A DNA stretch of 64,000 bases from Liolophura sinensis. Taxonomy: Eukaryota; Mollusca; Polyplacophora; Chitonida; Chitonidae. The notes below the pieces were generated by a model, which saw nothing but the letters and a program-made list of their open reading frames with translations, did no database searches and had not been told where the DNA came from. Positions 41,101 to 53,959 of this stretch are shown one piece after another. Position 1 is the stretch's first letter, and every line of letters starts with the position of its first letter. The position numbers and the translations under genes are program-made. The stretch is taken from positions 22,455,788 to 22,519,787 of the forward strand of contig NC_088302.1 in the NCBI RefSeq assembly GCF_032854445.1. Direction: 5' to 3'.

Positions 41101-44100
41101 CTGCTCAACCAAGTTTGTATGTATAATTTGCAATTTTATGATTACGAAAAATTTGTGCTATACACATACATCTATGTTGTGCTTATAAAATAGAAATTAC
41201 ACAGAAGCTTACAAAAATGAATTTATCACTTGTTATTCTTTTTCATATTCGAAATAATACTTTCTCATAAACTGAAATAAGATTTGGTTTAAATTTCTAA
41301 ATAAAGTATATTATCAAATACATACAGAAAATTACATAAAACAAATAAATAAATTAAATAAATTACAGAAAACACATAAAACTGCGTACGATGCATATAA
41401 ACCGGCTCAAATTGAGTACGTCATGACATGTGCGAGGTGATATTGAGAATCACAGTACGTTATAACCAGTCTGCCACGCTTACACATTTCAACCAATCAA
41501 ATTGAGTATAAGAAAGGAAACCTAGAATTTGAAGTAAGTTTTAATCGATTAAAGGTGTGCTTTCCTTGATTTAGGAAAATATTGTCACACTAGTAGAACA
41601 GATACATTTAGGAATCGAAGCGAAATCCTAACTAGAATGCAACAACATAGCATTGAATGTCCATGGCAGCATGTACCGGAGCGCCAACTTACCGGGGGGA
41701 TACATGTAGGCCTACAATGCGCCTGAGGATTTATGTGTACTGGGTACAAAAATATTGATATTCATGGTAAAAAGCAATATACCGAGAATATTTATTTATT
41801 ATTTCATTTGCGTTTCCAAAGCTGTGTTCGTTAGGTATCAAACATGTTTAGCATACCACGTGTTTTAGGGGTAAACATATTTAGGATTCCCAAACAAAAA
41901 TATTTTGTGCCTTTCACGTGTTTAATGCCTCCACATTTCAAACTAAACTCTTTTTGTTATTACATATTTATCCAACCGTGTGCTTAAAAAGTGAAAGCAA
42001 GATTGTGTGGAGCTTTGTGTTTAGGCCCAACACACATATTTTAGAGTGTAGCTCCGGAAAGAAACGCATATACCTCCCGTCCAAGAAAAGAAATCTTTTA
42101 ATTTTAACAAACAGTATATGTGATGCTAGAATGTATTCTATTATTATAAAAATATTTTGTGTCAGATTCTATATAATATCCTGTTGATCTAATACAATCT
42201 TTATGTTAAATTACATTCTAGCATGACTCAGACTTTCTCAGACTTAACAGATTTTTTCATGAGAGTAGCTTTACATGCATGTATACAACCTCACGTTAAT
42301 TTGTCCAATGAGAGTTATAATTAAACCAATTAAAATAAAAATCCAGTATATACGTTTATACATACTTCAGTTCCAAGTTGAGTCACAGCGTAATCATAGA
42401 CTAGGGTCAAATTGTTCAGTTCCGCGACCGTGTCATCTGGTTTAATGTGAGCGCCAATGATACCGAACGTCTTCACACCTTTACAAAAAAAATTTAAACT
42501 GTACATGAATCCTGTTCAATTATTCATCATTCGTGCATGTATACCCGGAACTGGTGGCTGAGACGTAAAAATTAGTAAACTGAGAACAACACATGAAGTA
42601 CAAAAGTGTTAAAGGTAGGCTTTTAGAAAATAACAAGGCTGTGATAGTATACAGTTCTATATAGCTACGATTATAGGAGCTTGGTAAAACGGTCGTATGT
42701 TGCAAGCTTTAAATTCGGACTTGAGTTGAAGGAGAAAAAAATATGAAAATGATGTAAAAAAAAAGATGAAAGAGCCTGAAATCTTATTTGCAAATATGGT
42801 CTTCAATATTTCTTCGATTTTTTCTTTCAGGATAAAAGGGTATTTAAAAATATGTTTGTATGGTGGGTATTATAGGTCATAATTTAGTACATATTGTCTA
42901 TGCTTAATAATGTTCTTAAGAAGGATATGATGCATGTCAGTGTAAATTTAGTGCTTATATTTAAGCACATGCATTTAATCTGAATTATGACAATATTTAT
43001 AATCATATAAAAAATATAAATATGAACAAAATTCAAGTTGAACACATTTGTTTGCCGAAAACACCAAATCCAAATAGTTCCAAATACCCACCATTCAAAA
43101 ATTATTTCTCAGTGTCTTTTTCTCTCGAAAGAGAAAACGAAAAAAACATTTAAGACCATATTTAAGACTTTTCACTGACTTTCACCTGAACTTTAATGTA
43201 TTTTTTTTTGTAGAAGATTCTCGATGCCAGCTGTGGGGTTTACAAAAGCCTTATATAACCGTAATATTTCTGGTTTAATTGTTTACATCACCAGTTTACT
43301 ACATCAAGCAATGGTTGTGCCGTGTATGTATACATATACTCACTCAGCGAGGGAGTGTCAATCTGCACTATATACGGTTCCCGCTCAAACACGTCTCTCG
43401 TGTCATTATATTGCAGAGCAGTCATCACGCTAAAACCTGCGTCTTGTCTATTACCAAAAAAGAAAAAAAAATGACAGTGTATGGCATTTTTAACTCCATT
43501 TATTCCTGTAGTTAAAAGATTCCGTATGACGTACTCAAAAATATTTCACTCAAAGAGTAACATGACAATACTGACCATGTTTCTAAATCGATACTTTGGG
43601 GTGATGAGACCTCAAGAGTAACAATATCATTGGTCACATCAGCGCCTGCGCTCTAGCACGTAACTTACTGGTCGAAAAGTGCTACGTGTATTTCAACTCG
43701 AATTACTCACCAAAGATGTCAGATGTTATCCAGCCGGTATAAAGGGATGCCATCTGGTAAAGCAAAATCTGGTATTGCTAGGTTTGTCCTGTCCTGTTGG
43801 CCATGATGGCGACATTTTCCACACATTTTTGGTGTTAGAAAGCTTCAAACCCGTAAACGTATACAGGTATATATGTGTTCGCTTGTAGGTAACAAATTCA
43901 TAAAATACAAGCTTTGCTTTAATCAGCACAATGTAGAAAAAAAGACATCAACGACAGCAGACAAAGCAGTCAATCCTATGTTTGAGTGACCTGACCTAAA
44001 ATCGACTGTATGTATCGATGCGTAAGGAACGACTGACTTCGCTGGTCAAATGAACTTAGTATTTATTCCAATACAGCCATGACACTGTACTCTATTTCAC

Positions 44101-46497
44101 AAAACATACCCAAACACAATTCTTACAGAGTATCACTTATAGGACGCCGATATTGTTCAAAGATTCAGCATATAATTTGGTTTACATAACAGAGAACTGC
44201 ATATGGACAAGTTATATATTCAACAGCGCTTGGTATACATACATATACATAGCAAACTGTGCACACATTTTTTAGTAAACCCGCAGACGAGCCATCGAAA
44301 GTTGGATTCGAACTCGCAACGGCGTTGTTTAATGCATGGCTTTTGATCTGGAGTGTACCACTTTACAGCACTCGACCACAGATGGTCCTGCATGCGTATG
44401 ATAAATAAAACTATATTTTATATTAAATTAGCCATACCTATACACATAGGCGTATTGCTCCTTGTACGAGCTCCTGCCTGTCTTTTTGCTCATAACATAC
44501 CCGTATGTATGACCAGTCAAGCTGTGAACAGAAGTCGTAAAAGAAATATACTACTTAGCATAAAAATGGTATACAGAGTATGCAATATCTAGTACCGTAT
44601 GCAAATGACATATACCTCGCTTTAATGTATCAAAAAGGTGAACTTGTCTTATTATACACAAAGAGTTACGACGTTAATAGTGTTCTTGGTCAAAATACTA
44701 TATACATGAAATATTGTACAAATGCTTTAGTCAAGCATGTCCTCCAATTATGTATTTATGTATTTATTTACTTATTTATTGGTCTGATTGGTGTTTTACG
44801 CCGTACTCAAGAATATTTCACTTATACGATGGCTTAAACTCCGTCATAATCATGATGATTTAGCTAAGCTATAAGCGGGAGGATGATTAGAAATATTTTA
44901 ACATCTCAGCATTTCCAAACTTCTAATTTATTTTTTGACATTATTTTAATTTGTCAGAAAACTGATACATAACAGACATTTGTAACCTATAGGCCTAATG
45001 TAAATAGATAGCTTTGAATGCTTGATGAATTTTGATAACCCGCCTGTACACAAATGGCAAGCTGAACGTAAACCAGAAAGACTTTCATTTGTTTCCTACG
45101 TCATTTCTTGAAGACAGCAAATGTGACGATAACACAGCACAGAAAGAGTGATGTGTTTCTGATGGTATTTTTCCGCTTTACTCGCTGTAGCATACAGTGT
45201 ATAGTTAGTTATAAGAGTGGCAAAGGCAAAGAATTAATCCATTGTTAGCTTTCAGTTGTTTGTGATTAGGTCTTGTGTTGTTATGCAGTTCTTAACGCTA
45301 TTTTGTTACGACATCCAATTTTTCCAGATGTCCGACTTCTTCGAAAATGTTTCAGTATGGGTCTATACCTTGAGAGATCGGCAATTGCTCGTGACATCAC
45401 ATTGATACCGTCTCCTCGGATTTCTTGAATCAGAATGATGTCATAGCGACTCAAGATCTGTAACAAGTATACAAAAGATTGCATGGTATAAACTAAAAAA
45501 AAAAGATATTATAAATTTTACAGTAAATTCCTCAGAAAAATGCATTGACATAATGTACAGCCTTTTTTGATTTTTGTACACGAACATAGTTTTAGCCTTC
45601 CTGTATGTATTTATTTGTCTGTTTAGTTGACAGTTGTTTTCCGCCATGCTTAAGAATATTGAGTATATTGAGTACGCCCATACGACGGCGGGCGGTTTTA
45701 TGGGCGGAGGAAACCGAATTTTCATGAGTTAATAGCGAATTCTCCCACGAGCGTCGTACACGTATTTCAAATTAAGACCTTTGACCGCTTCGGTGGCCTA
45801 ATGATTAGCGTCCACCTCGAAGTCGAGAGACCCCTGGATCAAATCCTGGTAGGGTCATACCAAAGAGTTTAAAAATGGTACTTGCTGCTGCCTGCTCAGT
45901 ACTGAGAGGCTGGAGCAAGGAAACATGACTGGTTGGCCCGATGTCAGTATGATTGGGTGAGATGTCATGTCTGGTGTCTTCAGCATGAAACTTCATGGGC
46001 GGCATTACTTTAGCGGCATGTACTCACTCTGCCACAAGGAGACACAATATATTTACACACCTATAATGACTGGTCGTCGCCATATGACTGGAACATTGTT
46101 AAGTACGACGTTAAACCGCAAGCATGCACACATACATATACGTAAAAACCTTTTCTAAATGTAAAAAGTTTTCGATAAACTTCATGCGATACCACACAAG
46201 ACAGCATGTCGTCAGTATATTGTTTCGAAAGTTTCGAAAACAATGTAGCTGGGCGAAATCTGAGCTGGATATAGAACAAGTGACGTCATTAGTTCCAAGG
46301 TAATGTTTGTCAAAGTACGATCTGCCAGATCGTCGATCAAGCAGTCTTACCAAATGATCACGACAAAATGTCTCTATGAATGGTGTTCATGTATGATTTC
46401 TCCCCCTTATCCCCCCCCTTCCAAAAAATAATGTATTATATGTTTATCGTCAGAGCGCATGCAGTGTGAAGTTGTCGATCTTTTGAAACGCTTACAT

Positions 46498-46528
<31 letters not shown>

Positions 46529-48097
46529 TTTGATTGGTGTTTTACGCTGTACTCAAGAATATTTCACTTATACGACGGCTGCCAGAATTATGATGAGAGG
46601 AAACCGAGCAGAGCCCAGGGAAACCCACGACCATCCACAGATTGCTGTCAGACCTTCCCACGTACGGAAACACTTATACCGTGAATAGGGCCTACATATA
46701 ATGCAACTAAACTAGTCTTCGTACAATATATGCCGATAACGCATCCATACCCCGACTGGAGAAAGCTGGATTTGATCATAAGACTTTGTTGGCCGAGGGC
46801 TTTTGTTGCCTGCAGCGAGAATAGGCGGTTTGGATAATCGAGTCAGCGAGACATTAGACAGGTTTCAAGCCGTCACGTATACACGCTTAGAGATGCCGCG
46901 ATACGTCATCACTTTGTGTGATCTCTGTGACGTATATCCGTTGTTCACAGGTCTGCAACGCATATCAGCCGCCATACACGTCATTACAGATACGAATATA
47001 TTGTTTGGATTATTTATTTATTTGATTATTGTTTAACGCCATACTCAAGGATGTTTCACTAAAGGGTGGCTATTAGGCCTATATTAATTTTAATTTAGTC
47101 TGCAATAAATTGTAAGGAAACCAACTTCATACCATTCCTGTTTTTGTTTTTATGGTTACTAAATATGAGAAATTTCCAATCAAAAAATGAGCAAGGAGTA
47201 GAATTTACTAAAATTCGAAAGTTGCGTCGACTGCATATATCTCCGTGAAATAGGTCGGACACAGCCGAAGAGAAGTTTCTTAATGTATTAACGGAGACGG
47301 TTGTGGTATTTTATTCGTATCTGCATATGCCACATTGCAGTATTGCGATCTTTTCTGAAGTGTGGCATTAACACTTCGAGGAGTTTCCACACTTTGCACA
47401 GAACACTTACAACTGTTACATATCATGTTACCGAGCAGTTTTACAACTGTTACATGCCTTACTTATAAGTGTTACATAATACACTTACAAGTGTTACATA
47501 TCACACTTACAACTAGTTAGGCCTACATATCACACGTAGAACTTGTTACATATGACACATACAACTAACCACATACAACTAACCATATATCACAATTCCA
47601 ACTGGTTACATATAACTCTTACAAATATTACGTTCTACACTTTTAATGAAGTGCAGCATAGCACACTTTTAAACTGCGGTCACTCCTCGAACCGTTTACG
47701 CAAGTGTTAATGCAACACTTTATAGTTTTTAACAGTGTCTTACTTACCGCATATTTGCCATCAATGTTCGCTTAAAAGGAGCTTTTTTAAACATAAATAA
47801 TTGTCATGAAGTATTACTTATATAGTGCATTTTCCCAGAAGAATATTATCTTACTTTCTTTAAAAATCATCCGAACTCTCACAATGAGTAATTTCGTTGC
47901 CTGCAAAATTATAGGTGAAAAACGGTAAACAGAAATGCGCCACTCACCTCGGGAATAATCTCAGATACGATGGGCTTGTCATACTTGCTGGGAGTCAGCC
48001 ATTTGATGTTAAAGGCTGAGAAGACGAGGCCGTGAGAGGTGGAAAATAGCATAACCAAGCAGCACGCCAAAGTCGTCATTCCAAGATGTCGATGCAT
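38159..48097 (-). CDS. DNASE1: DNase I-family endonuclease, paralogue 2
   Basis: Eight minus-strand exons: 47948-48097, 45369-45457, 44438-44521, 43344-43447, 42366-42478, 39567-39724, 38626-38719 and 38159-38206. They give 279 codons plus stop, with all phases matching paralogue 1. The start MHRHLGMTTLACCLVMLFST is a signal peptide. Motifs in order: FNIKWLTPSKYD, YDIILIQEIRGDG (Glu), GRSSYKEQYAYVYR (Glu), VFEREPYIVQID, FGIIGAHIKPDD (catalytic His), ILFAGDFNADCSYL (Asp), TTVSTNTDCAYDR and KIVTDHFPIALELL (Asp-His). All catalytic positions are kept, so it is probably active. Introns are longer than in paralogue 1 and full of SINEs and a MITE. It shares with paralogue 1 the likely role of a secreted nuclease. 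Confidence 0.94.
39220..39472 (+). mobile_element. SINE type A, diverged
   Basis: Diverged tRNA-like head (GAGGCCGAGGTGCTTAGTG), CTCATGCTGACTTCCTCTCC, GCTCTGCCCGGTTTCCTCCC and a CAATCAAATAAATAAATCAA tail. It lies just outside DNase paralogue 2 exon 6. Confidence 0.85.
39775..39955 (-). mobile_element. tRNA-derived repeat, minus strand
   Basis: The minus strand has a B-box-like GCTGGTTCGATCCC near 39925 and a tail region matching CGTATACGATAATACTTCAC. A copy of the tail occurs near 30550-30600. Different from types A-D. Confidence 0.5.
39957..40125 (-). mobile_element. SINE-like repeat, type D
   Basis: GATTGATTGTTGTTTAACGC start, GGAGGCGGTCAGTTTTATGG, then a longer body with CAGGTACCTGACTTCAAGCA and a CCCTTGCTCACTGCGCTAC head end. 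Confidence 0.6.
42755..43205. mobile_element. AT-rich MITE-like element, copy 2
   Basis: Matches 19228-19790 along its length, with inverted ends AAAAAGATGAAAGAGCCTGA and GACTTTCACCTGAACTTTAA. It lies in intron 4 of DNase paralogue 2. Confidence 0.7.
44280..44395 (-). repeat. tRNA-like repeat fragment
   Basis: The minus strand reads TGGTCGAGTGCTGTAAAGTG and the B box GAGTTCGAATCC. The acceptor arms do not pair well, so it is treated as a tRNA-derived repeat and not a tRNA gene. Confidence 0.5.
44750..44845 (-). mobile_element. SINE type A tail fragment
   Basis: TATTTATTTACTTATTTATT tail and GATTGGTGTTTTACGCCGTA, ending after TTCACTTATACGATGGC. Confidence 0.85.
45600..45730 (-). mobile_element. 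SINE-like repeat, type D
   Basis: TGTATTTATTTGTCTGTTTA tail, TTGTTTTCCGCCATGCTTAA, then CGGGCGGTTTTATGGGCGGA and AGGAAACCG. Confidence 0.65.
45785..46140 (+). mobile_element. SINE type C
   Basis: Head TCGGTGGCCTAATGATTAGC, TGGATCAAATCCTGGTAGGG, central GACTGGTTGGCCCGATGTCA, GTCATGTCTGGTGTCTTCAG and a 3' domain CATATGACTGGAACATTGTT plus TTAAACCGCAAGCATGCACA. Confidence 0.9.
46495..46672 (-). mobile_element. SINE type A
   Basis: Long TTTA tail (nine or so repeats), GATTGGTGTTTTACGCTGTA, then a GAGGAAACCGAGCAGAGCCC core to CCTTCCCACGTACGG. It lacks the tRNA-like head. Confidence 0.9.
47005..47070 (-). mobile_element. SINE tail fragment
   Basis: TTATTTATTTGATTATTGTT and AACGCCATACTCAAGGATGT, ending abruptly. 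Confidence 0.65.
47390..47650 (+). repeat. ~23-bp tandem repeat in DNase paralogue 2 intron 1
   Basis: About ten diverged units of ACTTACAACTGTTACATATC and variants, about 300 bp inside intron 1 from the exon 1 donor. Confidence 0.8.
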
Positions 48098-48842
48098 GTT
48101 AATGTCGTATACAACTGCCCAGTAGAAACCGGCCTTAATTGAACAGATTGATACAGACTTGTGATATACCTGAAAATTTACGTTAAAATTACAGATCTAC
48201 CCACCAAGTCAACAGAATGATATTTTCTCTGCACGCCAATAGTAAGCAATTATGACAACTGCATGAGATAATTCATATTGTCGGTACCTGCATGTGGCAA
48301 TGGGGAGAGTCCGGTTAGTCTGTTTTAAAATACAAAAGTAATTTGCTTATATACTCTAATAATATGACTCTATATCCTGAATTTTTAATTTTAAACACTC
48401 GAAACTTCATGTCGCTATGTGAAGGGTCCGGTTAGCTTGTTTAAAAAAAATACATAATTACTCTTATTAATATGACGCAACATACCCGGAAAATTGAGAT
48501 TTTTCAGCTTTAAACACAGAAAGCGATAGCCAGACCAAACTTCCTACGGCCCACAGAGAGTTACTCTCAGGTCTCGCAGATGTGGGCCAACCGTTTGTTT
48601 AAAACTATCGCGGTACTCAAACACTCATTCTTGAGTCACAAAGTTAAGCCTACTGTATTTTCAAGACATTATTCAGGGCACGTTCCAAGTTTACGGAATT
48701 ATTATCAGTTCATTCAAGACACCGGTGAGATTTATAGCCTGACTTTCGTACATGGATACATAAATTATCTCGCATTTCATAAAAGCAAGACAAATTCATT
48801 CAAGACACCATGTAATGCAGATATAACTTTGCACTTTTCACA

Positions 48843-49078
48843 GCTTTATTTATTTATTTATTTGATTGCTGTTTTACACCGTACTCAAGAATATTTCACT
48901 TATACGATGGCGGCCAGCATTATGGTGGGTGAAAACCGGGCAGAGCCCGGGGGAAACCCACGACCATCCGCAGGTTGCTGGCAGACCTTCCCACGTACGG
49001 CCGGAGAGGAAGCCAGCATGAGCTGGACTTGAACTCACAGCGACCGCATTGGTGAGAGACTCCTGGGTTATTGCGCTG
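48843..49078 (-). mobile_element. SINE type A, nearly full length
   Basis: TTTATTTATTTATTTGATTG tail end, full core, GAACTCACAGCGACCGCATT head up to GGGTTATTGCGCTGAGA. It lies 75 bp from an oppositely oriented copy. Confidence 0.92.
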
Positions 49079-49151
49079 AGATTTTCCGGTGCATGCATGA
49101 GAAAGTTGCCCGGCGAAACTTTCTGCGTATTAAACATCGTCTTAAATATAT

Positions 49152-49288
49152 CCCCCTCCGGCTGTAAGTGGGAAGGTCTGCCAGCAACCTGCGGATGGTC
49201 GGGCTGTGCCCGGTTTCCACCCACCATAATGCTGGCCGCCGTCGTATAAGTGAAATATTCTTGAGTACGGCGTAAAACACCAATCAGA

Positions 49289-49319
<31 letters not shown>

Positions 49320-49322
49320 ATT
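49152..49322 (+). mobile_element. SINE type A, inverted partner
   Basis: CGGCTGTAAGTGGGAAGGTC start, GGCTGTGCCCGGTTTCCACC, then a tail of eight AAAT units. Together with 48843-49078 it can fold into a long hairpin. Confidence 0.9.
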
Positions 49323-49551
49323 TTAAATATATCGTTACGAACACACACGTTCCCTCCAACTGTAAAAGTAATGGTGTGCTGTCAAGCCATTTTCATATGC
49401 TGTATCACGTTTCGAATGATTTCTTAAGCACATTAATTCAGTCTGATAAGAAAGTGCATGATGGCTGTTCATTCTGTGATAATAGGCTCTATGAATGACA
49501 CTTTCTGAAACACACCATGCATGTAGATGTATAGACATCTCACCTCTACGG

Positions 49552-49698
49552 TCTCGTGTGTCGGAAAGTCGGGCAGAATACTGCGGATGGTCGTGGGTTT
49601 CCTCCTACCGTAATGCTGCCTGCTGTCGCACAAGTGAAATATTCTTGTGAATACAGTGTAAAAACCCCCAATCAATCAAATAAATAAATAAATAAATT
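49552..49698 (+). mobile_element. SINE type A, diverged fragment
   Basis: GGTCGTGGGTTTCCTCCTAC, AAGTGAAATATTCTTGTGAA, CCCCCAATCAATCAAATAAA tail. Confidence 0.8.
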
Positions 49699-50654
49699 TA
49701 CCCATTTAGTTTCTTGTTTATACTCTTGTTTTATATATCTGTTAACGCATATAGCGATACCATTCACAGCAGACGTATATGTATACTGTGAAGAAAGCTT
49801 TGCGAGTGGGTACAAATGTATTCCTCTAATATTAAAACAGGATACTTAATCTGATAGTTCAAGGAAAGAAGTCATATTTATTGCCAACTTCTGATGGGAA
49901 ATCCGCTTTTAAAACGCTAGTGTTAGGTTAAAGTGGTTAGTGTCAGTGTTAAAGTGATATAATGTGTTACATGCTCTTAAATGTGAGTACATCAACATTT
50001 TAAAGTGTTACGCCGAGAAATGATTGTTAATTTAACATACAATAAACTACATATATATACATATAGATTACAACATTTCTAAGCATTTTGTAAAGTTTTA
50101 TATTTCTTACACTTTAGAAAGTGTTAACCTAACATTACAAATTCGTTCTCTCATCCACCACTGTCAAACTGTTACACAGTTGAGTTTGAAGAGAATGTGT
50201 TTCCATATATAGAACAGACAACGGCATACCATGATAAGAGAAGTAAAAAAAAATTGCACACTTACTCCAAGCTCTTCTTGTGAGAGAACGACAGAAGTCG
50301 AATGTTTCAGGTTTGGATTGATCTTTTCGTTTTATATTCGTTTTTGTATGCACAAAAAGACTGATCTGCATGTTCTATACATAGAATTATTATTAGCAAT
50401 TTGAACGACCATGTAAAACTGTATTGTGTGCATTTGAATATGGACAGATGTTCAATTTAAAATTTTTTTTGGAGTATATGATATTGTATAGATATACTCG
50501 ATAATTTTAAAATTTAATCATATCCTACTTTTTAAATTTATAATTTAACTGACCCAACAGTAACGGAATCGGTTTAAATTTGGGGAGGAAATATCGTTAA
50601 CCTATGCAATAAAGCTTATGAAGTATACACCAATGATCAGTATACATAGTCAGT

Positions 50655-50962
50655 ATACGTTGGTAGAGCGTCCGCTTCGGGAGCGGCAGATCCAGGGTCA
50701 ACCCTGGGTCGAGTCACACCTAAGACCTTAAAGGAGGAAGTTGTAACTTCCTCGCTTGGCGTTCAGCATGTAAGGGATGGTGCAACGACTGGTTGACCCG
50801 TATCAGTATAATTTTCGGCTTACTTGCCCTCGGTAAGGCGTCTCAGTGAAGCAGCACTAGATAAAAGAGCGGTGGAAATCCGTCCTGCAAGAAGGAGGCA
50901 CATTACATACATTCTAAGGATTCCTTCGTCGTTAAACCCCAAACACTCACTTACTCTAACTA
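50655..50962 (+). mobile_element. SINE type B
   Basis: GTTGGTAGAGCGTCCGCTTC head, GGGTCGAGTCACACCTAAGA, GACTGGTTGACCCGTATCAG, GGATTCCTTCGTCGTTAAAC and an ACACTCACTTACTCTA tail. The CATATGACTG block seen in other copies is missing. Confidence 0.88.
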
Positions 50963-53604
50963 TTGGGCATGAGATGATATAGTTTAACGGTTAGCGCCCC
51001 ACACGCCTGTCTCGCAAAATGAAGCCATCGCATCATGGCTCGAGAGATACGTGCATCATATGAATAACAGTCAAATTGTGCTCGAATGACTGAGAAAATG
51101 TAGAGTTAATTATTACAGTTGTTGGCGTATGAAACAGGTGCATATACCTCATAATAGCATTCAGATATAAGCAATTCCAGATGTTTAATTAAAAAAAAAA
51201 ACAAAAAAAAACAATTCCTTTTAATGCAATAAATTATTTTCTCTGTATGATTGCAGTATATTGTATCCTGTATCATTTTTTTCCCTATTCTTTTATGATG
51301 AAATCATACCAAAACTGATTACATTTCATACATGCATTTTACTGACAAAAAAGGTTAGTTTCGAGAGAGTTTTTATTGGATCACTAAGCCGGGCCTAGGA
51401 CAGGAAATTTGTAGATGCCCTCGCTCTTACTCTCTGTATAGGGACCATAGGTAACGATAAGCGGCCCATGACGACCATGTGCATGGCCGTTTGCAGGGAA
51501 GTCTGAAGACCACGTCTCCAACCAATGTAGTGTGCATATCTGTATGTCACACGGGGAAAATTGGTTAGTAACTTGTCAAAGGACGTTGGTTATCCCCGGG
51601 CACTCCAGTTCCCTCCACTCATAAAATCTTTTCTAGACATAATATGTAATCCTCGATATATTTGCAAAAATATATCTGATAATGAGTGCGATTTTAAGCT
51701 GCGTGCATGTCAAAACTGATTTCGGGTTAATTTTTTTTTTTGTTTTTCTTTTTTGCTCTTTATGGGAGACAAAGTGTAATCTTAAAACTCTTTGGTGTAT
51801 AAGGAATATGACATCACATGACATTTTAGGGTATTATACCGAAGTCATTTCCAGAGCATTCTTCACCCGTATGGAGCTACATTATGTTGTAACAACATGG
51901 ATGGCTTACAAAATGAATGATTAATATTTATAGTCCTTTGTTTTCTTGTGTTCAGAAAAGGGTGTGAAACTAAACATCAATCGAAAACTAAGCCGCTTTT
52001 GTGCGTTTTTTTTTTTCTTCTGCCAGCAAGACTGTAAAATCAAAAGAATTATAGACAGGCTTACATAGTAATAACCAATGCCATCGCCGACAAGTTAAGG
52101 ATGAAGTTAAATTACTTCACATCTCACGTTACTGCAAAGTCCCAAAAGTCTGTCTTAGTCAGCAGATTGGGTTACGGATAGTGTTTCCATACAGACCTCA
52201 GTTACAAAGTTCTGAAAGCTATAGAAAAGGTTACCATATGTTGTATAGAGCCAATGTGTGGCTTATATATACCAACATCATAAAGTGACAATTTACTGAT
52301 CACCAGGAGACCAACAGAGCCGTCAAAATTCAGTCGTTAAAATCAGGTAGGTTCAAAAGTGTTAATGAGGAACTATCCAGTGATAATGCAAATTTCAAGA
52401 AAGTTAGGTTTTAATTATATTTAAAAGCGTCGAGTCACAACCCGCCGGTCTAGTGTGATGATCTGAGGTTTATTCATGGGAGAACAATGTGGGTCTCCTT
52501 GTCTGACTCAAGATATTGCAAGGCGTACACATAATGTTAAGCCATAAATACTCAGGAAGAAGTAGAAGATCATGAAAATGGCCTTCCACATCAATGATTG
52601 CGAAACTAATGCAACCAGCTCACAAAAAAATACGTTTCTAATAATTACATAAATAGTATTGTAAGTAAACCTTATATGCCCTGTAAAAGAGAAGCAACCA
52701 ATAGTTTTCAGCCAAGCAGGGGAGACGGTCGATATTCCAGGAATGATATATATAAAAAAAAAAATTAAAATTCGTAATCTGTGATTAATTTTGTGGTCGA
52801 ATACTAATATAGGTATCTAAGTCGCGTATCAAATACATCCGTTTATAAAAACCTCAGCTCATGCTGAAATATTAAACATTTATTTATTTATTTATTTATT
52901 TATTTATTTGCTAGAGCCAGGGAAACGGCCGGAGACATATAATAAACATGGATTTCTAGATACATATACTTGATGTATAGGCATAACTGAGAAGTTATTC
53001 CACTATAGTCTAATTCTTTTAGCCAGCTATATTCAGCTGTACTCGCTACCAAGTGAACCTGTTATTGCAATGCACCAACATGTGGTTAGAACAAACTCCA
53101 CGCAATGATACAGTACACACTTTTGTCTCAGCGAATAGACTATATTGTTTTTCATAACAGAATTTCCTCACACCCAACTCTAAAACCGTACTGCCGTCAG
53201 TTCATATTGTACAAGATATAATCCAAAACAAAACTCTTCTATAAAGGTTATATTATACTAAACGTGAGAAAAATATCAAATATGACAGCATCAGAAACAG
53301 GGTTTCGATTAATGTCGATTGGAGTTTAGGTAACTGGTGAGCCATTCGTCGAAGTATATTGAACTCTGTCCAATATCTAACATGCCACTTTATTGTTTTT
53401 GTTTTTATATAAACATGAGGCAATGAGTTCTTGCCGTAGACACCTTATGCTTTTTTATGCAAGTTAACACGGTGAATTTAAAAAGTGTTCTAACTTCGTG
53501 TTCTGTGCATAAATATGAATTTTCAACCTATTCATGTGTAGAGCTTGTGTTGTTACGTGATGAAAGGCAATTTTGGTAGGGAGTATGCCTGATTCTACAG
53601 ATAG

Positions 53605-53959
53605 CTGAATATAGGCGACTGGCTATAGAAATACTATCTATACTTATAGCAACATCACATTCAGGAGGATATAAAGTATCTATACTTATAGCAACATCAC
53701 ATTCAGGAGGATAGAAAGTATCTATACTTATAGCAACATCACATTCAGGAGCATAGAAAGTATCTATACTTATAGCAACATCACATTCAGGAGGATAGAA
53801 AGTATCTATACTTATAGCAACATCACTTTCAGGAGAAGATATACTTATAGCAATATCCCATTGTGGGGAATAGAAAGTACCTATACTTTTAGCAACATCA
53901 CATTGTGGACAATAGAAAGTGTCTATACTTTTATAAACATCACATTCAGGAGAATAGAA
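53605..53959 (+). repeat. 42-bp minisatellite, left part
   Basis: About eight units of TATCTATACTTATAGCAACA followed by TCACATTCAGGAGGATAGAA. The array is split by the LINE; its continuation is at 56216-56270. Confidence 0.9.

Larger units (their letters stand above)
48098..53595. other. Intergenic region upstream of DNase paralogue 2
   Basis: No host gene is recognised. A 150-codon plus-strand frame at 48580-49032 runs into a SINE and shows no family resemblance. SINEs at 48845, 49150, 49550 and 50650 are listed separately. 50965-53595 is AT-rich with only a type D-like scrap near 51540-51640 (CCCCGGGCACTCCAGTTCCC) and a TTTA tail at 52868-52910. Confidence 0.55.

Noticed and set aside
48580-49032. 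150-codon plus-strand ORF
   Set aside because: The last third is SINE sequence and the rest has no family motif, splice context or paralogue support.
48874-49359. 161-codon minus-strand ORF
   Set aside because: It is made of two SINE copies and their (TTTA)n tail (LFIYLFIYL); no independent coding signal.
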